Assembly: GCA_035461905.1 (NCBI GenBank)
Contig: DATHUV010000008.1
Span: 1-21,903 of the forward strand
DNA: 21,903 nt
Direction: 5' to 3'
From: SZUA-442 sp035461905
GTDB taxonomy: Bacteria > Actinomycetota > Acidimicrobiia > Spongiisociales > UBA5794
In this document: positions 7,528 through 13,771 of the stretch, in pieces
How positions within the stretch are numbered: the stretch's first letter is position 1
How the letters are laid out: every line of letters starts with the position of its first letter
Made by a program: the position numbers and the translations under genes
Notes under the pieces: generated by a model
The model's input: the letters and a program-made list of their open reading frames with translations, nothing else
Told to the model about the DNA's origin: nothing
The model's database searches: none

Positions 7528-9300
7528 TCAGATGGCCGCCGCACGATCCGTGGCCTCGACGACCCTCCGTTCGGCCTCGTCCGAGCGCCATGTGCGAAAC
7601 ACCTTGCTGGCAGATGCCGCGACTTCCCTCTCCCCGCCCCCGGAGGAACGAGTCCGTTCGATGGCAGCGGTCACCGCTTCGAGCAGGTCGGTCGCAAACG
7701 TCGCGCCTTCCGATGACGACGCGCTGGATCCGAGCCCGATCGCGAGCTTGGTGAATGGTTCATCGAATCGATCGGTGAATTCGGGATTCGGCGTCCACCC
7801 AGCATCGGTTCGCAGGTGCTCGAGGGTCTCGTTCTGGAGGTCGACGAGGGCACGCTTGATCTCCCTCAGCGCGGCGTTCTGGAGCGGGATGACGGCACTC
7901 TCGTCCGGTTCTGGATCCGGCGTGGGCGCTGGGACGACCTCCGTGTGAGCCGCCGATTCCGCCCCATCGGGAGGAGGTCCGGCGGGAGCCGATCCGTTGG
8001 ATGAGGGCTCGACATCGTTACCCACAGCGACCGGTGGCGCGGTCACAGGCTCGGGTGGCGTGCGAAGCATGGCGAACAACGAACCTATGTCGTCAGGCAT
8101 TGCATCTCGCACGCTCTCGGCATCATCCTCGGCGGCAGGAGCCTCGGCCATGGGGGCCTGGGTCACCGCCTCGACGGCTGCTGCCTCCACAGTCGTGGGC
8201 TCCTCGACCACCGATTCGTCGGCGATTGCGGCTTCGGCCGCGGAGGCCTCGGTGACTGGTTCCGACGGTGCCGGAGGCTCGGCCTGGACGACGTCTTCCT
8301 CAACGTGCTCCACCGTGTCAAGCGTCGCATCCGGGGGCGGCGTGGGAGCATCCTCCACGGCGGCAAGTGCAGTGGGCGCTTCGGGAGGGTCGAGTGAGAT
8401 CCCTGCGCGCAGGGCGGTGACCTCGGCCATCAGCTCATCGACGTCGACGGGGGTCGGTGGCACGACACGAGTCGCAGCGACGATTCTCACTGACCCGCTG
8501 TCACTCGTGTGGTGGGTGCGCTCGTCCGTCGGCTCGGGCTCGGGTGCAGGGGCGTCGAGGGCCTGGCGCTTCGACTCGATCTCGGACTCCATCTCCGAGA
8601 TCGATGCCCGTGTTGCCTCGAGTTCGGCGAGAAGCTCGCTGCGACGGTCCTCGAGTGCGCGTGCCCTTTCCTGGGCGAGCTCCGCCTGCTGTCGGGCAGC
8701 CGAAAGCACGGCCTCGCTCTCGAAGCGGGCCGCATCGACGATCTGGTCAGCCTCGACCCTGGCAGTTCGAATCGATTCCTCACGATCCCTGCGAGCATCG
8801 CCCGTGAGGTGGATCGCCTCGCGTTCGGCCTCGGCGCGTACGAACAGGGCTTCCTCCTTGGCCGCGGCGACGATCGAGTCAGCCTCGGCTCGGGCGGTCC
8901 GGAGCATCGCGGACCCCTCGCTCCATGCGTCGGATCGCATCGCCTCGCTCGCCTCGGTGGCCTGGCGGATCATGGCCTCTGACGAGGACTCCGCGTCGGC
9001 ACGCCAGGCGTTCGCGTCGGCCGACGCGCGGCTGCGAATTCCCTCAGCGGCGTCACGAGCCGCCTCCAGGATCTCGCCGATGTCGCTCCCAATGGTGTCG
9101 AGCTCGTATGCGAGGGCTTCGGCTTCTGAGATACCGAGTGCAGGGGCGTTGGCACGTTCGTCGTCCCGATCGGACTCGAGCGCCTCGATACGATCGGCGA
9201 GCTCGCCGAGGTACGCCTCGACCTGTGACCGTTCGTAGCCACGGAGGGCGACATCGAATCGGCGAGCACGCACCCCGTTCGGGGTCAGTTCATCCGCCAT
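7528..9300 (-). CDS. DivIVA-domain coiled-coil protein
   Basis: A 590-residue protein with four visible parts. Residues 10-45 match the DivIVA N-terminal domain (RRFDVALRGYERSQVEAYL), which in DivIVA/Wag31 binds curved membrane. Residues about 45-255 are an Ala/Glu/Arg heptad-rich coiled coil. Residues about 255-475 are an acidic Ala/Pro/Glu/Val-rich linker that looks disordered. Residues about 480-590 are a compact, less biased C-terminal region I do not recognise. It is about twice the length of Wag31 (around 260 residues), so it is a DivIVA-related protein and not the core polar-growth DivIVA. The ATG at 9300 has no Shine-Dalgarno but a TACGCT box 7 nt upstream. It lies between a YlbL-like protease gene and a UPF0182 gene. 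A role at the cell envelope or pole is inference. Confidence 0.85.
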   Translation of the reverse strand: MADELTPNGVRARRFDVALRGYERSQVEAYLGELADRIEALESDRDDERANAPALGISEAEALAYELDTIGSDIGEILEAARDAAEGIRSRASADANAWRADAESSSEAMIRQATEASEAMRSDAWSEGSAMLRTARAEADSIVAAAKEEALFVRAEAEREAIHLTGDARRDREESIRTARVEADQIVDAARFESEAVLSAARQQAELAQERARALEDRRSELLAELEATRASISEMESEIESKRQALDAPAPEPEPTDERTHHTSDSGSVRIVAATRVVPPTPVDVDELMAEVTALRAGISLDPPEAPTALAAVEDAPTPPPDATLDTVEHVEEDVVQAEPPAPSEPVTEASAAEAAIADESVVEEPTTVEAAAVEAVTQAPMAEAPAAEDDAESVRDAMPDDIGSLFAMLRTPPEPVTAPPVAVGNDVEPSSNGSAPAGPPPDGAESAAHTEVVPAPTPDPEPDESAVIPLQNAALREIKRALVDLQNETLEHLRTDAGWTPNPEFTDRFDEPFTKLAIGLGSSASSSEGATFATDLLEAVTAAIERTRSSGGGEREVAASASKVFRTWRSDEAERRVVEATDRAAAI

Positions 9301-9307
9301 GGGCGGC

Positions 9308-9335
9308 AGCGTAGGGGCTGGCAGCGTGGTGTCCG
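9308..9335 (-). promoter_or_regulatory. Leaderless promoter of the DivIVA-like gene
   Basis: The -10 box TACGCT (9308-9313) ends 7 nt before the ATG at 9300. A -35-like CGGACA (9330-9335, four of six) lies 16 nt upstream of it. There is no ribosome-binding site. The whole element sits in the 42-bp gap after the protease gene. Confidence 0.55.
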
Positions 9336-9342
9336 CGGATTG

Positions 9343-10437
9343 TCAGAGGCTCTCGAGGAATGCCACGGCATCCTCGATCCTCTCGACCCTGACGACCTCG
9401 ATCCGGTCGCCGGCAGCGGCCACCGCGGCCTCATAGTTCCCCGCAGGAACGAGCACCGCCCGGGCTCCGGCGTCCACAGCCGCGTACACCTTCTGGTGGA
9501 TCCCTCCGATCGAGCCGACCGTTCCGTCGCGCTCGATGGTCCCTGTGCCCGCGATGCGGTAGCCCTTCGTGATCTCGTCCTCGGTCAGCTGGTCCATGAT
9601 CTGGAGGGTGAACATCAACCCTGCGGACGGACCGCCGATGTTCTGGGAATCGATGGCGACCTCCACGGGGAACTCGACGATCGGTTCGTTGTTCTCCAGC
9701 AGGATTCCGATCAATGGGCGTTCCGGGTCGTCGGGGTTCTCGCCGAGCGTGATCTCGACCGCAAGATCATCGAACGAACTCGGTGCACCGTCCCTTGGAC
9801 GCTCCACCAGCATCGTGATCACGTCACCCACCGACAGGTCAGTCAGCTGGGCGATGATGTCGCTGCGGAAGGCCACGGTTGTCCCGTTCATGTCGACGAT
9901 CACGTCGTTCGGGAACAGGATGCCGTCTGCGCCTGACTCGGGGACGGTGTCGATGACCAGCGCTCCTGTCCCGGTGAGTGTCACCTCATAGCCGAGCTGC
10001 GTGAGCGCCACGAAGATCGCGTTGTTCTTGGACTGCTCCATGAGGGCAAGGCTCTCGCGCCGGAGCTGCTCCGGCGAGACACCAATGGGTCGGATGTTCT
10101 CCCTCGGGCGGGTGTCAACACTGTCGTCGAACTGGGCTGCCACCCATTCGAACGCATTCGCCTCTTTGAGCGAGACCGTCAGGAAGAACAACTCCCCCAC
10201 GCTCGAGACGGTGCCCCCCTCGACCGAGACGAAATCCGATGTGTCATAGACGGGGCCTGGGCTGAGGGTGTAGTACGGGAGGCTGATTGGCCAGGCGATG
10301 GCGATCGCGATGCCGACAGCCATCAGCAGTCCGGCGACGACCCACGGCCACTTCGGATACGGCGCGCTCGGTCGCACGGACTCGGGGATGTCTGCGTAGG
10401 GGTCCGCGGGCTCGCTCAATGCGACGTCGTTGTCCAC
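9343..10437 (-). CDS. ylbL: YlbL-like membrane-anchored PDZ/Lon-type serine protease
   Basis: A 364-residue protein with a short cytoplasmic N terminus, one transmembrane segment (about 31-53), a PDZ domain (about 155-235) and a Lon-type S16 protease domain (about 255-345). The catalytic dyad is visible: Ser271 in GGPSAG and Lys316 in GIHQK. This is the full YlbL architecture, so the protease faces the outside of the membrane. Bacillus YlbL is linked to cell-division checkpoint proteolysis; whether that carries over here is unknown. The GTG start at 10437 has no Shine-Dalgarno but a TAACCT box 6 nt upstream, so it is probably leaderless. It lies 39 bp downstream of a sortase gene on the same strand. 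Confidence 0.93.
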   Translation of the reverse strand: MDNDVALSEPADPYADIPESVRPSAPYPKWPWVVAGLLMAVGIAIAIAWPISLPYYTLSPGPVYDTSDFVSVEGGTVSSVGELFFLTVSLKEANAFEWVAAQFDDSVDTRPRENIRPIGVSPEQLRRESLALMEQSKNNAIFVALTQLGYEVTLTGTGALVIDTVPESGADGILFPNDVIVDMNGTTVAFRSDIIAQLTDLSVGDVITMLVERPRDGAPSSFDDLAVEITLGENPDDPERPLIGILLENNEPIVEFPVEVAIDSQNIGGPSAGLMFTLQIMDQLTEDEITKGYRIAGTGTIERDGTVGSIGGIHQKVYAAVDAGARAVLVPAGNYEAAVAAAGDRIEVVRVERIEDAVAFLESL

Positions 10438-10443
10438 CGGGCG

Positions 10444-10449
10444 AGGTTA
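10444..10449 (-). promoter_or_regulatory. Leaderless -10 box of the YlbL-like gene
   Basis: TAACCT on the minus strand, 6 nt before the GTG start at 10437, with no ribosome-binding site. No clear -35 box. It follows the TANNNT pattern seen at the next two genes downstream. Confidence 0.5.
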
Positions 10450-10476
10450 CCCGGGCAGACAGGTAGGCGTGTGCCC

Positions 10477-11046
10477 TCAGGCGATCCTGCGCCCCGCGAC
10501 GAGGTCGGCGGTGACGACGATACGAAAGCGATTCGAACCCTTCGGGTGGCACGCGAACATCGTGAGCTTCGGATCTTCGCCGTTGTAGGTGATCCACATC
10601 GCGGTCGGATCGACGACGAAGGACTCTTCAACTCGATACATGACGTCGAACCCGCTCCCGTCCCTCACGAACACGAGGTCCCCCGGCGAGAGGCGGTCGA
10701 GGTCGTGGAAGGGCTGGGAGTGGGTCGTACGGTGCCCTGCGAGGACCATGTTGCCATCGCCTCCTGCGACTGACGTTCCAGCCCAATGGGCGACGCCGCG
10801 ATCGATCACCGAGGGCGCTACTCCTGACCGTATGACCTCATCGACGCCGATCGCCGGGATGCGCACGTGCCCTACCACCGCCCCGCTCTCCTGGGATCGG
10901 TGGAAGACGGGCTGGCGCGCGGGATCGGGAAGGAGCCCGTCGTGCGACGATGCGGCGTGCACGGACGACCCGAACATGCCGATCACAGCGGCGAAGATGG
11001 CGATGAAACGGGTTCGAGTGCTCAACAGTCTCATTCTGGTACCCAT
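10477..11046 (-). CDS. Class E-like sortase
   Basis: A 189-residue cysteine transpeptidase. Hydrophobic residues 13-30 form a signal/anchor segment. The catalytic domain runs from about 55 to 185 with His105 (LAGHRTTHSQPF), Cys166 (FACHPKG) and Arg175, nine residues after the Cys as in class E enzymes. Sortases attach secreted proteins bearing a C-terminal sorting signal to the cell wall or to each other. The residues before the Cys are TMFAC, whereas TLxTC is usual, so the highly conserved Thr is Ala. The start is uncertain: ATGs at 11046 and 11034 both lack a good ribosome-binding site, and the frame is open to a GTG at 11106. No substrate with an LPxTG- or LAxTG-type tail is visible nearby. 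The gene is divergent from bioY and co-directional with the YlbL-like gene. Confidence 0.85.
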   Translation of the reverse strand: MGTRMRLLSTRTRFIAIFAAVIGMFGSSVHAASSHDGLLPDPARQPVFHRSQESGAVVGHVRIPAIGVDEVIRSGVAPSVIDRGVAHWAGTSVAGGDGNMVLAGHRTTHSQPFHDLDRLSPGDLVFVRDGSGFDVMYRVEESFVVDPTAMWITYNGEDPKLTMFACHPKGSNRFRIVVTADLVAGRRIA

Positions 11047-11098
11047 CGGCACGTCGGCCGATGTGCTGGAATGGGAATCCGCTCCACAACGAGATCTC

Positions 11099-11103
11099 GG
11101 AGG
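11099..11103 (+). promoter_or_regulatory. Shine-Dalgarno fixing the bioY start
   Basis: GGAGG, 8 nt before the ATG at 11112. It selects this start over an in-frame ATG at 11061. Confidence 0.8.
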
Positions 11104-11111
11104 CACGCCGC

Positions 11112-11705
11112 ATGACCATCACGTACGACGCACCGACACTCGCCAAGGTCGTGTTTCCGAGGACCAGGATCACCACGATCGCATTGATGATCGGGTTCGC
11201 CCTCCTGACCGCGGCAGCGGCACAGATCCGGTTTCCCGTGCCCGGCACTCCGGTACCGATCACGGGACAGACCTTCGCCGTCCTCCTCGCAGGCGCCGCC
11301 CTCGGTTCGCGGGCAGGGGCGGGGAGCCAGGCCATCTACTGGATTCTCGGGGCAATCGGGCTCCCCTTCTACACGGAGGCCTCCGGCGGATGGGAGGCAG
11401 CGACCGGTGCGACCGCCGGCTACCTGGTCGGCTTCATTGCTGCGGCGTGGATCGTCGGTGCGCTCGCCGAGCGCGGGCAGGACCGCAATGTGTGGTCGGC
11501 GATTCCGGCCTTCCTCGCAGGGAACGCCGTCATCTACGCGTTCGGCGTCACGTGGCTGCTCGTCAGCATCGATGCCTTCACGAACATCGGGGAAGCGCTG
11601 GCCGCCGGATTCACGCCATTCGTGATCGGCGACGTGATCAAGATCGTCACCGCCGGTCTGCTGCTTCCGTTGGCGTGGCGTCTGACCGATTCTGCGAGGA
11701 GATGA
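11112..11705 (+). CDS. bioY: BioY biotin transporter (S component)
   Basis: A 197-residue membrane protein with about six hydrophobic segments. Residues 41-87 match the BioY signature region, with PVPGTPVPITGQTFAVLLAG followed by a LG-RAGAGSQ stretch and LGAIGLPFYT. BioY binds biotin in the membrane, either alone or with the energising ATPase/T subunits BioM and BioN. Neither partner gene is in the window, so it may act alone or use shared ECF components elsewhere. The ATG at 11112 is preceded by GGAGG. No biotin-repressor site was recognised in the short space between bioY and the divergent sortase gene. The thioesterase gene follows 7 nt after its stop codon. Confidence 0.92.
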   Translation: MTITYDAPTLAKVVFPRTRITTIALMIGFALLTAAAAQIRFPVPGTPVPITGQTFAVLLAGAALGSRAGAGSQAIYWILGAIGLPFYTEASGGWEAATGATAGYLVGFIAAAWIVGALAERGQDRNVWSAIPAFLAGNAVIYAFGVTWLLVSIDAFTNIGEALAAGFTPFVIGDVIKIVTAGLLLPLAWRLTDSARR

Positions 11706-11712
11706 CCCTCCG

Positions 11713-12120
11713 ATGGACCGCCGAGAGCGCATCGAGCACGCCATAGCGAACGACCCGTACGCCGCGAGCCAGGGCTTCTCCCTCGGTTCAGTCACGGACG
11801 AGGCGGTCACAGTATCCATGACCGTCCGCGACGACCAGGTCAACTTCCTCGGGGGTACCCACGGGGGCGTGATCCATTCACTCGCTGACTGCGCGTTCTC
11901 ACTCGCCTCGAACGCCTACCCGGAAGACGCGGTGGCGATCGACACGCACCTCGCCATCACGGCGGCATCGGATGTCGGCGAGGTCCTCACCGCAACAGCC
12001 CGCGAACAAACCCGAGGGCGAACGCTCGCGACGTATCGGGTCGACGTGACCAGGGGTGACGGGCGCACCGTTGCGCTGTTCACGGGAACGGTGTTCCTGA
12101 TCCGCGGATCCGACACCTGA
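11713..12120 (+). CDS. PaaI-type hotdog-fold acyl-CoA thioesterase
   Basis: A 135-residue single-domain hotdog protein. The PaaI-like active-site stretch is at residues 44-67: Asn44, His50 in GGTHGG, and Asp59 in SLADCAF, which aligns with the catalytic Asp of PaaI enzymes. Such enzymes hydrolyse acyl- or hydroxyphenylacetyl-CoA to the free acid, in the cytoplasm and as oligomers. AGGAG ends 11 nt before the ATG, and bioY ends 7 nt before it, so the two are probably one operon. PaaI-like thioesterases are widespread, so this sequence alone does not prove a phenylacetate role. However, paaN and a beta-ketoadipyl thiolase gene lie about 8-9 kb away. It converges on livG with a 10-bp gap. Confidence 0.85.
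   Translation: MDRRERIEHAIANDPYAASQGFSLGSVTDEAVTVSMTVRDDQVNFLGGTHGGVIHSLADCAFSLASNAYPEDAVAIDTHLAITAASDVGEVLTATAREQTRGRTLATYRVDVTRGDGRTVALFTGTVFLIRGSDT
12090..12117. terminator. Palindromic hairpin at the end of the thioesterase gene
   Basis: GATCCGCGGATC (12099-12110) is a perfect 12-bp palindrome flanked by GGTGT (90-94) and ACACC (113-117). It lies inside the last codons of the thioesterase gene and about 14 bp from the end of the convergent livG. It could act as a two-way terminator, but it is coding sequence and has no T-tracts. Confidence 0.25.
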
Positions 12121-12130
12121 GTGCCTGAAC

Positions 12131-12907
12131 CTAGGCGTTGAGCTCTTCGCCCAGGTAGGCCTTCACGACACGCGGGTCCCTCTGTATCTGGTCCGGTGTC
12201 CCCGTGGCGATGACCTCACCGAAGTCCAGGACGAGCACACGGTCCGCGATGTCCATGACGAGACCCATGTCGTGCTCCACGAGGATCATTCCGATTCCGA
12301 GCTCCTCGCGGATGTCGAGGATGAACCGCGCCATGTCCTCGGTCTCCTCGAGGTTCATGCCTGCCACCGGTTCATCGAGGAGGAGGAGCTCCGGCTCCAT
12401 TGCAAGGGCTCTGCCCAGTTCGACCCGCTTCTGGATGCCATACGGCAGCATCCCGACCGGGTAGAAACGCCATGCCTCGATCTCGAGGAGGTCGATGATG
12501 TCCTCGACGTGGGCCCGATTCGCTACCTCCTCGCGCTTTGCTCTGCCCCACCACAGTGCACCCTCGAGCCAACCGACCTCGGTCCGAACGTGCCTGCCGA
12601 GGGCGATGTTCTCGATGACGGTCATATGGGCGAACAGCTCGATGTTCTGGAACGTCCGGGCGACCCCGAGGGCTGCCACCTTGTCGGGCCGCATCCCGAG
12701 GACGGACTCCCCACGCCAGAGGATGTCCCCCTGCTGGGGTCGGTACACACCGTTGAGGCAGTTGAACGTGGAGGTCTTGCCTGCGCCGTTCGGGCCGATG
12801 ACCGCGAACAGCTCGTCTTCGTTGACGGTGAAGCTGACATCCGTGAGGGCTTTGACGCCCTTGAACGCGAGATCGACGTTGCGGAACTCAACGAGAGGCA
12901 CGCTCAC
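12131..12907 (-). CDS. livG: LivG-type branched-chain amino acid ABC transporter ATPase
   Basis: A 258-residue cytoplasmic ATPase. Walker A is GPNGAGKT (38-45). The LivG-typical signature LPYGIQK (154-160) replaces LSGGQ. Walker B LLLLDEP is at 174-180 and the H-loop is His212 (LVEHD). It pairs with LivF to power import through LivHM. It is the last gene of the operon. The GTG at 12907 was chosen because it forms a GTGA overlap with the livF stop, a hallmark of translational coupling; GTG codons at 12916 and 12901 are alternatives. A GGTGG sequence lies just upstream. The protein looks complete and intact. Confidence 0.95.
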   Translation of the reverse strand: MSVPLVEFRNVDLAFKGVKALTDVSFTVNEDELFAVIGPNGAGKTSTFNCLNGVYRPQQGDILWRGESVLGMRPDKVAALGVARTFQNIELFAHMTVIENIALGRHVRTEVGWLEGALWWGRAKREEVANRAHVEDIIDLLEIEAWRFYPVGMLPYGIQKRVELGRALAMEPELLLLDEPVAGMNLEETEDMARFILDIREELGIGMILVEHDMGLVMDIADRVLVLDFGEVIATGTPDQIQRDPRVVKAYLGEELNA

Positions 12908-13698
12908 GACAACCACCGCTTTCTTCGCTTGTAGTGCTTCACGTCACGGAAGGACTTCCGCTCGCCACCCTCGGCATGCAGCCCGAGGTAGAACTCCTGG
13001 ACGTCCTCGTCCGAGAGCAACTTCTTCGGGTCACCGTCCATGACGACCTTCCCAGTCTCCATGATGTAGCCGTAGTCGGCGATCGACAACGCCATGTTCG
13101 CGTTCTGCTCGATGAGCAGGACCGATGTTCCACGCTTGTTGATGTCCACGATGATGTCGCGGATCTGTGCGACGAGCATCGGAGCCAGTCCGAGTGACGG
13201 TTCGTCGAGGATGAGGAGTGTCGGGTTCGCCATCAACGCGCGCCCGATCGCGAGCATCTGCTGCTCGCCTCCCGAGAGGTATCCCGCAGTGTCCTTGCGC
13301 CGGTTCGCGAGGACGGGGAACATCTCCATCACCATCTCGTGGTTCGCCTTCACACTCGACGAGTCCCGGTTGGTCGTGGCCCCTGTGCGGAGATTGTCCT
13401 CGACGGACATCTCGGCGAACACGCGTCGACCCTCCATGACCTGGGCGATGCCGGCTCTCACGATGGCGGACGCGTCCTTTCCGACGATGTCCTCACCGTT
13501 GTAGATGATCGACCCCTTCGTGATGTCGCCCTCGTGGACTCCGAGGAGTCCGGTAATGGCGCGGAGGGTCGTCGTCTTGCCTGCTCCGTTCGCGCCGAGA
13601 AGCGCAACGATCTTGCCGTCCTTCACCTCGAGGGAGAGGCCGCGCAGCACGAGGACGACGTCGTTGTAGACGACTTCGAGGTTGGCTACCTCAAGCAT
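12904..13698 (-). CDS. livF: LivF-type branched-chain amino acid ABC transporter ATPase
   Basis: A 264-residue ATPase with Walker A GANGAGKT (35-42), signature LSGGEQQ (141-147), LDEP (164-167) and the LivF-type IEQN switch instead of a His. It is about 25 residues longer than classical LivF because of a basic C-terminal tail (KHYKRRKRW); from memory such tails occur in some actinobacterial and deltaproteobacterial LivF proteins. The ATG at 13698 has a very strong ribosome-binding site, GGAGGTGA, 9 nt upstream. The gene follows livK after 73 bp containing a long hairpin, and its stop codon overlaps the livG start by 4 nt. Confidence 0.95.
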   Translation of the reverse strand: MLEVANLEVVYNDVVLVLRGLSLEVKDGKIVALLGANGAGKTTTLRAITGLLGVHEGDITKGSIIYNGEDIVGKDASAIVRAGIAQVMEGRRVFAEMSVEDNLRTGATTNRDSSSVKANHEMVMEMFPVLANRRKDTAGYLSGGEQQMLAIGRALMANPTLLILDEPSLGLAPMLVAQIRDIIVDINKRGTSVLLIEQNANMALSIADYGYIMETGKVVMDGDPKKLLSDEDVQEFYLGLHAEGGERKSFRDVKHYKRRKRWLS

Positions 13699-13707
13699 GC
13701 GAGTGCG

Positions 13708-13715
13708 TCACCTCC
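13708..13715 (-). promoter_or_regulatory. Strong Shine-Dalgarno of livF
   Basis: GGAGGTGA, eight bases matching the anti-Shine-Dalgarno consensus, 9 nt before the livF ATG. It would allow independent re-initiation after the hairpin downstream of livK. Confidence 0.85.
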
Positions 13716-13726
13716 GCCGGGTTCGG

Positions 13727-13756
13727 GAGGGGGTGTGGCCGTGGCCACACCCCCTC
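13727..13756 (-). terminator. 14-bp perfect hairpin between livK and livF
   Basis: GAGGGGGTGTGGCC and GGCCACACCCCCTC form a perfect 14-bp inverted repeat with only 2 nt between, effectively a 13-bp GC-rich stem and a tetraloop. It begins 15 nt after the livK stop codon. No T-tract follows. It is most likely a partial terminator or an mRNA-stabilising stem that raises binding-protein levels over the ATPases, as at other binding-protein operons. Confidence 0.6.
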
Positions 13757-13771
13757 GACTTCGTCGTCTCC

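Noticed and set aside
7997..9238. A 413-codon Ser/Ala-rich frame on the plus strand
   Set aside because: This is the mirror of the Ala/Glu/Arg coiled-coil codons of the DivIVA-like gene. Its low complexity comes from that repeat-like composition.
11047..11111. Biotin-repressor operator or riboswitch upstream of bioY
   Set aside because: The space between the divergent genes is about 65 bp and shows no recognisable dyad or conserved element beyond the ribosome-binding site.
11713..12120. Naming the thioesterase paaI outright
   Set aside because: The active-site pattern is shared by many hotdog thioesterases, and it sits with bioY rather than within a paa operon.
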